Of a DNA stretch of 64,000 nucleotides, positions 19,113 to 26,563 are shown one piece after another. Positions within the stretch are counted from its first letter, which is position 1. Every line of letters starts with the position of its first letter. The stretch is taken from assembly GCA_021155905.1 (NCBI GenBank), contig JAJNBG010000013.1, positions 1 to 64,000 of the forward strand, written 5' to 3'. The notes below the pieces were generated by a model, which saw only the letters and a program-made list of their open reading frames with translations, was not told where the DNA came from and searched no databases. The position numbers and the translations under genes were made by a program. This stretch comes from Bacteroidota bacterium. GTDB lineage: Bacteria > Bacteroidota > Bacteroidia > B-17B0 > Aurantibacillaceae.

Positions 19113-19757
19113 CTATTTATTGTAGTAATAGATTTTTATTTGAGCCGCATCCTTCAGAAAATCAATCTTATGAACCGAATAGCGATGTACATTAAACCCT
19201 GTTCTATACTTCAAATCTGCAAGCAATTCTTCATCTTTACCGGCTTTGATTAATTCAATGTTTTCATACAAAATGGTTTTTACACTCTCTTTTCTCATGA
19301 AAATATTGCTTTCCAGTAAATAGGTTATCAAAAGAACCATGACGTTAATTCCAATCAGGAAAATGTATTCAATATGATCAGCTGTATCTTTTACTTTTGT
19401 AACAGCCGATACCAAGCCAATGGCAATTGCCAGGAAAAGGTAGGTCATGTCCTTGATGGCAATCTCCTCGGTTTTGTACCTTAACATACTAAAGACTGCA
19501 AACAACCCAAAGGCAGCACCCATACTAAGCTCTACTTTATTTAACAGGAACGATATTAAAAAGATAATAATGTTGAAAATAAAATAGGTGAAGAAAAGCT
19601 CACGGTGTTTGTAGATAGGATAGTAAATACACCTGACTAAAATAAACACTGCTGTAAGATCAATTAATAATCTGAAAAATATTTTGGAAGAGAGTTTTAT
19701 TAATTCCTCAAAACCTGAAAGGTTTGTTGCATCTGCTGCAATTTGCAATAGCGTCAT
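19113..19757 (-). CDS. DUF4956 membrane protein, partner of the VTC-domain protein
   Basis: 214 residues. There are four to five hydrophobic helices in residues 25-150 (LTAVFILVRCIYYPIY, FFTYFIFNIIIFLISFLL, MTYLFLAIAIGLVSAV, YIFLIGINVMVLLITYLL), then a cytoplasmic tail of about 60 residues. The central MGAAFGLFAVFSMLRYKTEEIAIKDMTYLF is the signature of DUF4956. The family is usually encoded beside a VTC-domain protein, and here the two overlap by 4 bp (ATGA), so they are translationally coupled. By analogy with eukaryotic VTC complexes, where polyphosphate is made and passed through a membrane channel, this could be the membrane component. That is inference. It is the last gene of the probable operon 23852-19113, followed by tRNA-Val. 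Confidence 0.88.
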   Translation of the reverse strand: MTLLQIAADATNLSGFEELIKLSSKIFFRLLIDLTAVFILVRCIYYPIYKHRELFFTYFIFNIIIFLISFLLNKVELSMGAAFGLFAVFSMLRYKTEEIAIKDMTYLFLAIAIGLVSAVTKVKDTADHIEYIFLIGINVMVLLITYLLESNIFMRKESVKTILYENIELIKAGKDEELLADLKYRTGFNVHRYSVHKIDFLKDAAQIKIYYYNK

Positions 19758-20506
19758 TGGTTGATGATTTTAGTTACGTTTAATAGTTTGCGTTTAAAGT
19801 TATTTTTTTTCACCTGCGAAAAAGAACTGGCAACACCAAAACAGTATTTACTGATGGAGCCCTCCCTGATGTGTTTTGTTCTCATAATAGATATAAAGGG
19901 AGATGCCACTTTACTATCCTGTTTTACTTCCGCGATTACTATTTGATTTAAGTTTTGCTTAGTTCCGTCTTTTTCAAACTCCAGATTGAGGTCGAGCGTT
20001 AATCGCTCGGCAGAAATTTTATTGACAAGGGTAATGCGGCTGTAATTGATCCAGATCTTTGGATTTAAAATGAAAGGATCAAAAGGCAATGTTTTTTTTA
20101 AAAAATCAAACGCCCTCCCTTCAGTCAGATGAGGTACTTCTATTTCTTTAATGCGTGTTTTTAAAGTACGGCCTTTGTTGTTTTTAAACTTTACTTCCAA
20201 AAAACCAAGGTTACTTTCAACATAAGTTCTGTGCCTGATTTTATAACGGTTTAATTTCCCTGCGTGATGCTCATTGTATAATTTAAAATTATCAGAATCA
20301 AAATACAGGGTCTTATAACGACTAATCCTGTTTCCTTCCACCTCCAGGATTCTGTAAAATGATTTTGCTTCTTCCAGGATTTCGTGTAATTGGCGGATAT
20401 TAAAAAGAAATTTTGTGTCAGTCCTATCCATCAGTTTTACACCGTCCATTTCCTGCAGGGTAATAGGGTCAAAAACAGATAAATATGATAAAGCCTGATC
20501 TGCCAT
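19754..20506 (-). CDS. VTC-domain (polyphosphate polymerase-like) protein
   Basis: 250 residues with the tunnel fold signature of VTC4-type polyphosphate polymerases. TDTKFLF (Lys32) comes first, then ISRYKTLYFD, and LNRYKIRHRTY with alternating basic residues (Arg87, Lys89, Arg91, Arg93). LEVKFKNN follows (Glu104, Lys106, Lys108), then INYSRITL (Arg157), IAEVKQDS (Glu193, Lys195) and SISKYCFG (Lys220). These basic and acidic residues line the tunnel in the family, so the catalytic set looks complete. There are no membrane helices, so it is cytoplasmic or bound to DUF4956. Family role: ATP-dependent polyphosphate synthesis, demonstrated for yeast Vtc4; bacterial members are mostly untested. 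The gene starts in a TAATG overlap with the upstream gene and overlaps the DUF4956 gene by 4 bp. Confidence 0.88.
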   Translation of the reverse strand: MADQALSYLSVFDPITLQEMDGVKLMDRTDTKFLFNIRQLHEILEEAKSFYRILEVEGNRISRYKTLYFDSDNFKLYNEHHAGKLNRYKIRHRTYVESNLGFLEVKFKNNKGRTLKTRIKEIEVPHLTEGRAFDFLKKTLPFDPFILNPKIWINYSRITLVNKISAERLTLDLNLEFEKDGTKQNLNQIVIAEVKQDSKVASPFISIMRTKHIREGSISKYCFGVASSFSQVKKNNFKRKLLNVTKIINQ

Positions 20507-20982
20507 TATTTGGTAATATAAACGTATTTTTTTATGGATGTTACTTTTCCATCGGCATCCATTGTTTTTCTTTCTGTCTTTAATCCTTTATTGTCATATA
20601 CGTATACATGTTTTTTTGTTGGTTTGCCTGTGGCATCAAAAAAATGCTCTTCTGTTTTAACACCCAGCATATTATATTTAGTAATTTTTTTCTCAATTAA
20701 TTTATTGCTGGCATCATATTCTTCATCCTCGATTTCATCATCATCGCTGTTATATTTCGTTTTATGGATGGCTTTAATACCACCTTCCTTATTGTAATCG
20801 GTGGTTTCTATTTCGTTGCCTTTAGAATCAAAAATAGTTTTACTTTCATTAATTGTCTTGCCATTTTCAACAGTGGAAACCGCAGAAGCTTTTATTTTAT
20901 GCTCTTTAACTTCTTTTTTGCTTTGAGCAAAGCAGCTCAGACCTACGATAATGAATAAAATAAACAGGATACGAAATTTCAT
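20506..20982 (-). CDS. Small secreted protein with toxin-WG/RHS-like beta repeats, in the VTC operon
   Basis: 158 residues. The signal peptide ends at SCFAQS (about residue 21), giving a mature periplasmic or surface protein. The body consists of short repeats of the form Y-N/D-x-x-G-x-x-x-E/K-x-x-x-x-D-A-x-G-K (TDYNKEGGIKAIHKTKYNSDDDEIEDEEYD..., KYNMLGVKTEEHFFDATGKP, VYDNKGLKTERKTMDADGK). These resemble RHS/YD or MORN-type hairpin repeats. It is very rich in charged residues. It starts 15 bp after the repeat-protein gene and ends in a TAATG overlap with the VTC gene, so it is tightly coupled to VTC. Function unknown; an accessory of the surface polymer or protein system is an inference from position. 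Confidence 0.75.
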   Translation of the reverse strand: MKFRILFILFIIVGLSCFAQSKKEVKEHKIKASAVSTVENGKTINESKTIFDSKGNEIETTDYNKEGGIKAIHKTKYNSDDDEIEDEEYDASNKLIEKKITKYNMLGVKTEEHFFDATGKPTKKHVYVYDNKGLKTERKTMDADGKVTSIKKYVYITK

Positions 20983-20997
20983 ATTTTGGATTTGTTA

Positions 20998-22659
20998 TTA
21001 TTGAGAAGAAACGAAATTTCCTTTCGAGACATATTTTCCATTTTCTAAATTAATAAAATAGAAATAAACTCCTGAGCAGTAATCTGATAAATTTAAGGCA
21101 TATGCTTCACCAGGTTTTACATTTTCTGTATCAACCAAGTTCCCCAATGCATCATAAATGCTTATCTCCCATGATTGATTGGTTGAGTTGCCTGCCAGTT
21201 GAATTACAGAATTTGAACCAATAGGATTTGGAAAACACACGGACCGAATAGATTTTGCAGCAAATAATTCGTTTATACTTACCAGAGGGCTACCATTAGA
21301 ATACAAATGATTACTATAGATATCGTAATTTGTTCCATTCCTGTGATCTTCCCAGACATAAACGGCACCGCCATCTCCATCGCTTACCTGTGAAGGGTTT
21401 ACCTGGTCGTCAGCAGCATTGCAAACGGTAACGCCTCCGGTTGTCCATTGAAGGGTGCCTGAAGAATTTACGCTTTGTGATTTAATGTCCCAGCCGGAAG
21501 TGGTAGAATCCTGCCACGCAATGATTGCGCCTCCGTTACCGTCGCTTATTACATTAGGATTGATGGATTTTAAAGCACTGGAAATCAGAATACCGTTAGC
21601 TGTTAATTGATTTGAACCTGTCATCGACACAATCTGGGCATAAATAGCATTGGTGCTGGCCCTGTCATCTTTCCAGGAAAGCAATAAGCCGGCAGTTCCA
21701 ATGTATTTGATATCCAGGGCACTTTGGTTATTAGCTGCGCCACAAACTAAAAGCCCGTTAGCGGTCCATTGAACAACACCGGATGAGTTTACATGCTGAG
21801 CATAAATATTATTATCTGTTGCATTGCGTTTGTCTGTCCACGCAATTAAAGCGCCATTTGATCCATCCGGTTCAATACGAGGATTGTTTTGCGTATTTAC
21901 GGCATTGCAAACCACGACACCATTTGCAGTCCATAAAACAGTCCCAGCATTATCAAGGCGCTGTGAGTAAATATCATAATTGGTATTGTTTCGTTTATCC
22001 TGCCAGGTGATAATAGCACCTCCCAAACCATCAACATCTATTTTTGGATTATTTTGTTCATTTGGTGAGGTACAAACGCCAACACCCGTGCTCGTCCATA
22101 GAAGAGCGCCCGTGGAGCTAATCCGTTGCGCATAGATGTCCCAGTAATTGTTTAATGAATCTTCCCAAACGATAATGGCCCCTCCGTTGTTGTCTGTTGT
22201 GATTTTAGGATTTTTTTGACTGGTAGTTTTAGAACAAACCGCAACTCCATTCAGGGCCCATAAAATATTTCCGGAAGAATCAATCTTTTGGACGTAGATA
22301 TCATAATTACCTGAACGGTTGTCTTCCCAGGTGATGATAGCGCTTCCATCACTGGCATTTGTAATTGCAGAAGATTTTTGTGTGGCTGTATGTGTACAAA
22401 TTGCAAGGCCTCCAACGGTCCATTTTTCAATTCCTGTTTTTCTCATGCGCTGAGTATAAATATCAGAGGAATTGGTTGAAGAATTTCGGTTATCGTCCCA
22501 TGAGATCAGGGCACCGCCTTTGGTGTCCGATACTACATGACAATTGTCCTGGGATTTAGATGCGATAGCAATGGGTGTACTATTGGAAGGATTTGGATCC
22601 CACTGAGCAACTGAAAGCAAGGAAAGAAACAGGGAGCCCGTAAAAAGAAAAAACTTCAT
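20998..22659 (-). CDS. Secreted eight-repeat (propeller-like) protein with T9SS type A sorting domain
   Basis: 553 residues. The signal peptide ends near SVAQWDP. Eight repeats of about 53 residues follow from about residue 38 to 450. Consensus: GGAII-x-W-x-D-x-R-N-x(3)-D-I-Y-x-Q-R, then G-x-x-x-W-x-x-x-G-V-x-V-C, then Q-x-N-P-x-I. This is typical of a closed beta propeller. Most repeats have one Cys at the same place, possibly unpaired or paired between blades. The C-terminus FPNPIGSNSVIQL, ISIYDALGNLVDTE, YCSGVYFYFIN is a T9SS type A tail, so the protein is exported and probably anchored at the surface. It is the third gene of the probable VTC/DUF4956 operon. Repeat 6 is the most degenerate (lacks IYxQR and Cys). 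Function is unknown; ligand-binding propeller is an inference. Confidence 0.85.
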   Translation of the reverse strand: MKFFLFTGSLFLSLLSVAQWDPNPSNSTPIAIASKSQDNCHVVSDTKGGALISWDDNRNSSTNSSDIYTQRMRKTGIEKWTVGGLAICTHTATQKSSAITNASDGSAIITWEDNRSGNYDIYVQKIDSSGNILWALNGVAVCSKTTSQKNPKITTDNNGGAIIVWEDSLNNYWDIYAQRISSTGALLWTSTGVGVCTSPNEQNNPKIDVDGLGGAIITWQDKRNNTNYDIYSQRLDNAGTVLWTANGVVVCNAVNTQNNPRIEPDGSNGALIAWTDKRNATDNNIYAQHVNSSGVVQWTANGLLVCGAANNQSALDIKYIGTAGLLLSWKDDRASTNAIYAQIVSMTGSNQLTANGILISSALKSINPNVISDGNGGAIIAWQDSTTSGWDIKSQSVNSSGTLQWTTGGVTVCNAADDQVNPSQVSDGDGGAVYVWEDHRNGTNYDIYSNHLYSNGSPLVSINELFAAKSIRSVCFPNPIGSNSVIQLAGNSTNQSWEISIYDALGNLVDTENVKPGEAYALNLSDYCSGVYFYFINLENGKYVSKGNFVSSQ

Positions 22660-22764
22660 GCTAGTGATTTAATATAAAAGTAATATAAATTTAACTTTAA
22701 ATTTATATAAAATAGGCGAATGATCAAATTCCAGAGAGGAAAAAAGCCGGGACAACTGCTTTAA

Positions 22765-23457
22765 TTAAATCGTTAGAGAGTAGGCAATTCCAAGGATGTA
22801 TATGCTTTCCGGTGTTGAAATATTAAATTCGGATTGAACAAGGTAGTAAAGATTCACGGAATTCTTTTTATTAAGCTGGTATTCAAATCCAAAAACATTG
22901 CGGATGCGGTGAAAGCCATTGTTATATGCTGGGCCGTCACCCCTTGGCGATCGGATCTGGTAACGAAGTTCACATGAAAAGTAAGGAGTGATTCTGTCGC
23001 TTAATGAATATTTGACATCTGTTTTGAATCGCAAAAACTGTTCTTCTAATTTACCCTTTCTACTGGTGTACAAATCCTGCACTTCAATTTGATACCTGAT
23101 CCTTTCACTGAGCGTAATTTTATTTAATTTTTTCTTCAGGGTCACATCCAGCATTAAACGATGCCGGTAGCTATAGGAGCCGTCCAGTCTTTTCTTTTGT
23201 ATCGTCCGATAGGTCGGACTTATTTTAATTGACTTGTTAAACTTATAATCTACTCCAACATTGGTGTAAAATAAATTGATACGCTGATAATTTTCTTTTA
23301 ACCTGAATTCCTGATCAATAACGAGGTTTATTTTTTTTGTTAAAGGATGCTGTATAGTAAATGTAGCCCACATTCCGGCGTCCTTACTCCGCTGTGCGTT
23401 ACAAAATAAAGTAATCAGGAATAAAGGGCATAAAAAGACTATGAATTTGATTCTCAT
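22765..23457 (-). CDS. DUF2490 outer-membrane beta-barrel-like protein
   Basis: 230 residues with a signal peptide ending at FCNAQ. The body is made of alternating amphipathic strands with YxxY/F patterns (MWATFTIQHPLTKKINLVIDQEFRLKENY, NVGVDYKFNKSIKISPTYR, RHRLMLDVTLKKKLNKITLSERIRYQ, YFSCELRYQI, NVFGFEYQLNKKNSVNLYYLVQSEF). It closes with a short aromatic-bearing strand, as in DUF2490 (predicted outer-membrane barrel of about 10-12 strands). Its start overlaps the upstream lipoprotein gene by 4 bp (ATGA), and the propeller gene is 105 bp downstream. Role unknown. In this context it could be the outer-membrane part of the VTC-linked operon. Confidence 0.8.
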   Translation of the reverse strand: MRIKFIVFLCPLFLITLFCNAQRSKDAGMWATFTIQHPLTKKINLVIDQEFRLKENYQRINLFYTNVGVDYKFNKSIKISPTYRTIQKKRLDGSYSYRHRLMLDVTLKKKLNKITLSERIRYQIEVQDLYTSRKGKLEEQFLRFKTDVKYSLSDRITPYFSCELRYQIRSPRGDGPAYNNGFHRIRNVFGFEYQLNKKNSVNLYYLVQSEFNISTPESIYILGIAYSLTI

Positions 23458-23852
23458 TGATTAAGAATAACGAAATCTTCCAATACCTTTTTTTGTTTCT
23501 TTTCGCTAATCGTCACTTCTACTAATTCAGATTTAGGATTATAGCGCGTAGCGGCGGTTGAGTCTTCTCCTATTACAAATACTTTGTATTTTCCTTTTCG
23601 CAAATATTTGAATTTAAAAGAACCGTCATAAGATGTTTTTACAGTGTTCCCAATTTCAGTTCCATCCCCGTAAATAATGTAAACCGTTTCTCCTGGTAAA
23701 TAATGTTCTGAAAATAAAATTGAGAAATAAGGATCATAATTCTTAACATACACTTTACCTTCGATGGATGCAAATCCTCCTTCACCGGGCTCCTTTTTAC
23801 AGGAGAAAAATACAATACAAAATAACAGGGAAAAAATGTGGGGAACCTTCAT
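23454..23852 (-). CDS. Small lipoprotein with carboxypeptidase-regulatory-like fold
   Basis: 132 residues. Signal peptide with FFSC at residues 15-18, a plausible lipobox, then KKEPGEGG linker. The rest resembles a single CarboxypepD_reg/transthyretin-like domain: ASIEGKVYVKNYDP, ETVYIIYGDGTEIGNTVKTSYDGSFKFKYLRKGKYKVFVIGED. It is the first gene of the minus-strand run to 19113 and is translationally coupled to DUF2490. It diverges from the small plus-strand gene at 23980, so the promoter must lie within 23853-23960. Specific role unknown. Confidence 0.78.
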   Translation of the reverse strand: MKVPHIFSLLFCIVFFSCKKEPGEGGFASIEGKVYVKNYDPYFSILFSEHYLPGETVYIIYGDGTEIGNTVKTSYDGSFKFKYLRKGKYKVFVIGEDSTAATRYNPKSELVEVTISEKKQKKVLEDFVILNQ

Positions 23853-23979
23853 GATGTGTAATTAAAATGCAACACTTGTTAATAAACTTTAAATTTAATG
23901 AAATTCCATTTAATTTAATTATTTTGCAGTGATTTATGAGACTAACAAACAGTTTGTTTCGGTAAATTTTAGCATTACA

Positions 23980-24303
23980 ATGATTGGAAGAGTAAGGTAT
24001 ATTTTTGTTTTTATATGTATTTTCAGTCTCGTATCTATAACGATGCAGGGATCCATTATTAGCTACTGTAAAGAAATTAAAGGGTTCAAAACTCCGAAAC
24101 AATCTAATCCGGTTACGGAAGAAGAGGAAGAGCGAAGTCACGATAACGATGAAGAAGTAGATGAATTACTTTATTTTTCGGAACACCAAGCACTCCTGAA
24201 TCTTGATTACATTGCGTATATCCGATGGTCGAAATCCGAGAGTGATTATCTGTCCTGTATCAGGAAAATTCCCATACCACCTCCAAAATATTTAATGAAG
24301 TAA
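23980..24303 (+). CDS. Small membrane-anchored protein upstream of SulP transporter, PPP tail
   Basis: Unrecognised protein of 107 residues from the ATG at 23980. An in-frame GTG at 23929 would add 17 residues without signal-peptide character, so I prefer the ATG. Residues 5-24 are hydrophobic (YIFVFICIFSLVSITMQG). Then come an acidic stretch TEEEEERSHDNDEE and a C-terminus ending IPIPPPKYLMK. It lies 60 bp upstream of the SulP gene, same strand. The layout (anchor, short extracytoplasmic part, PPP-x-aromatic-Leu end, transporter next) is like that of the protein at 12049-12591. Function not assigned. Confidence 0.65.
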   Translation: MIGRVRYIFVFICIFSLVSITMQGSIISYCKEIKGFKTPKQSNPVTEEEEERSHDNDEEVDELLYFSEHQALLNLDYIAYIRWSKSESDYLSCIRKIPIPPPKYLMK

Positions 24304-24363
24304 TAATTGTCGGGTTTACCTGACGAGTCTTTTTATTCATTAAATTAAAATTTCAAATTTTTT

Positions 24364-25887
24364 ATGTCACAAAAAAATAAGTTAGCCGACTTAAAATCGG
24401 GTGTTGTAGTATTTTTGGTAGCATTACCGCTTTGTCTTGGTATTGCTTTAGCTTGCGGAGTGCCATTATTTTCAGGGATTATTGCCGGTGTTGTGGGAGG
24501 GATCCTGGTAACAACTTTCAGTGGTTCAAAATATAGTGTCTCGGGGCCTGCGGCAGGATTAACTGCGATTGTAATTGCTGCTATTTCACAGTTGGGCAGT
24601 TTCGAAGCTTTTCTTGCGGCTGTTGTTTTTGCAGGTGTATTTCAAATTATTTTAGGGGCGCTAAAAGCCGGTACTATTGGTAATTATATTCCAAATGCCG
24701 TCATCAAAGGTATGCTGGCGGGTATCGGAATTATTTTGATCATCAAGCAGATCCCACATTTGTTTGGATATGACAAGGATCCTCAAGGTGACGAAGAATT
24801 TATCCAGATGGATGGCGAAAATTCATTTACAGAGCTTGTTAATATGATCAATTTTATAACTCCTGGAGCGGTTATTATTGCCGTGCTTTCTTTTGCGGTT
24901 TTGATGGTAGCAGATTTGCCCTTTTATAAGAAAAATAAAGTACTGGTTAACATACCCGGACCTTTGGTAGTGGTAGTTTTTGGAATTGTCCTCACTATTG
25001 TTTTCAGAGGATTTCCCTCATTAGCAATCGATCAGCAGCATCTGGTAAATCTTCCGGTTATTGCTTCTTTTTCTGACCTGAAATACAATTTATTTTTCCC
25101 GGATTTTAGTTTTGCTAAAACCTCCGGTTTCTGGGTTATTGCTGCTACATTAGCAGTTGTAGCAAGTCTTGAAACGTTATTGGGTATAGAAGCAATTGAT
25201 AAACTGGATCCGGACAAGAATGAGTCAAATACAAACAAAGAATTAATGGCCCAGGGAATTGGTAATATTCTCTGTGGTCTTGTTGGAGGATTACCGGTAA
25301 CGTCAGTAATTGTCCGAAGTTCAGCAAATATTAATGCAGGAGCCCAATCCAAGCTTTCGACCATTATTCATGCATTGTTATTATTGGTAAGCGTCTTGTT
25401 ATTACCGGGCCTGTTGGCGTTGATTCCAAACGCCTGTCTAGCTGCTATATTAATTATGACCGGATTAAAACTTACTAAAGTTGCAATCTTTAAAGAGCAG
25501 TGGAAATTCGGCATGGAGCAATTTATTCCTTTTATTGTAACTGTTTTAGTGATGTTGCTGACCGATTTGTTGAAAGGTGTTTGTGCGGGTGTTATTATAT
25601 CGGTTATTTTTATCATTAGGGATAATATTAAATTTTCATTTGAATCAAGTACAGAAGACCTGAATGGCAAGCAATACTATCTTCTGAAATTGCCGCAACA
25701 GGTTACTTTTTTTAATAAAGGTTATCTGATTAAATTTTTCAAGTCAATCAAGGAAGATAGCAAAGTTATTATTGACGGCAGTATCAATAAGAGTATTAAT
25801 AGGGATGCCAGGGACGTAATTTCTGATTTTGCTGTCAATAGTAAAAAGAAAAAAATAGAAGTAGAGTTTTTTAAGTATCACAAGTAA
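24364..25887 (+). CDS. SulP-family anion (probably bicarbonate) transporter
   Basis: 507 residues. Residues 5-410 form about 12-14 transmembrane helices with SulP signatures: DLKSGVVVFLVALPLCLGIALACGVPLFSGIIAGVVGGI near the N-terminus, SKYSVSGPAAGLTAIV, ETLLGIEAIDKLDP, and NKELMAQGIGNILCGLVGGLPVTSVIVRSSANINAGAQSKLS. The C-terminal 70 residues (YYLLKLPQQVTFFNKGYLIKFF..., VIIDGS) resemble a shortened STAS domain. SulP proteins carry sulfate, bicarbonate or dicarboxylates. The beta-carbonic anhydrase gene 13 bp downstream makes bicarbonate the likely substrate, as in BicA-type systems. It is probably sodium-coupled, but this is unproven. The small PPP-tail gene precedes it. Confidence 0.88.
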   Translation: MSQKNKLADLKSGVVVFLVALPLCLGIALACGVPLFSGIIAGVVGGILVTTFSGSKYSVSGPAAGLTAIVIAAISQLGSFEAFLAAVVFAGVFQIILGALKAGTIGNYIPNAVIKGMLAGIGIILIIKQIPHLFGYDKDPQGDEEFIQMDGENSFTELVNMINFITPGAVIIAVLSFAVLMVADLPFYKKNKVLVNIPGPLVVVVFGIVLTIVFRGFPSLAIDQQHLVNLPVIASFSDLKYNLFFPDFSFAKTSGFWVIAATLAVVASLETLLGIEAIDKLDPDKNESNTNKELMAQGIGNILCGLVGGLPVTSVIVRSSANINAGAQSKLSTIIHALLLLVSVLLLPGLLALIPNACLAAILIMTGLKLTKVAIFKEQWKFGMEQFIPFIVTVLVMLLTDLLKGVCAGVIISVIFIIRDNIKFSFESSTEDLNGKQYYLLKLPQQVTFFNKGYLIKFFKSIKEDSKVIIDGSINKSINRDARDVISDFAVNSKKKKIEVEFFKYHK

Positions 25888-25900
25888 AAAAATTGAAAAA

Positions 25901-26542
25901 ATGAATAGTATTATGAATGAGTCATATCAAAGATTAATAGAAGGGAATAAACGTTTCTCTATGGCGAAAAAGTACGAGGACCCTGAGTATTTTAAAAAAT
26001 TATCGCTGGGACAAACACCTGACTATTTGTGGATAGGTTGCAGTGACAGCCGTGTGCCAGCGAATGAAGTCACTAACACGGAGAGCGGAGAAATATTTGT
26101 GCATCGTAACATTGCAAACCTTGTTGTACATACAGATACAAATCTTTTAAGCGTATTAGAATATGCGGTAAAGTTTCTTGGGGTAAAGCACATTATTGTT
26201 TGTGGACACTATGGCTGCGGGGGAGTAAAAGCAGCAATGAGCAATAACCTTCATGGTTTTGTAGACAATTGGTTAAGAAACATCAAAGATGTTTACAATA
26301 AAAATACAAAAGAGCTGGAGGCTATTGAGGATATAGATAAACGCACAGATCGTCTTACAGAATTAAATGTGGTGGAGCAGGTGCGTAATCTCGCAAAAAC
26401 CACTATTGTTCAGGAAGCCTGGAAAACAAGAGAATTGCATTTGCATGGATGGGTGTATGGAATTAACAGCGGACTAATTACCGACCTGAGTGTCATCCAC
26501 GATGGAAACGAAGATATCGAGGCAATTTACAGGTTCAAATAA
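25901..26542 (+). CDS. Beta-class carbonic anhydrase
   Basis: 213 residues. Zinc ligands Cys47, His103 and Cys106 and the Asp49-Arg51 dyad are all present (IGCSDSRVPANE; VCGHYGCGGVKAA). Length and order are those of the plant/bacterial beta class. It interconverts carbon dioxide and bicarbonate in the cytoplasm. It is placed 13 bp after the SulP gene and so is cotranscribed with it, supplying or consuming transported bicarbonate. A second ATG (Met5) is an alternative start. The stop codon is 3 bp from that of the convergent CotH gene and lies inside that gene's terminator. Confidence 0.95.
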   Translation: MNSIMNESYQRLIEGNKRFSMAKKYEDPEYFKKLSLGQTPDYLWIGCSDSRVPANEVTNTESGEIFVHRNIANLVVHTDTNLLSVLEYAVKFLGVKHIIVCGHYGCGGVKAAMSNNLHGFVDNWLRNIKDVYNKNTKELEAIEDIDKRTDRLTELNVVEQVRNLAKTTIVQEAWKTRELHLHGWVYGINSGLITDLSVIHDGNEDIEAIYRFK

Positions 26543-26563
26543 AAATTAGTGGTTTACCACTAG
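26538..26563 (-). terminator. Terminator formed by the last codons of the CotH gene
   Basis: On the minus strand the last five CotH codons plus stop (CTA GTG GTA AAC CAC TAA) form an 8-bp stem (26546-26553 with 26556-26563, closed by a T-G pair), followed at once by TTTTTATTTG. The T run covers the stop codon of the convergent carbonic anhydrase gene. Confidence 0.6.
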
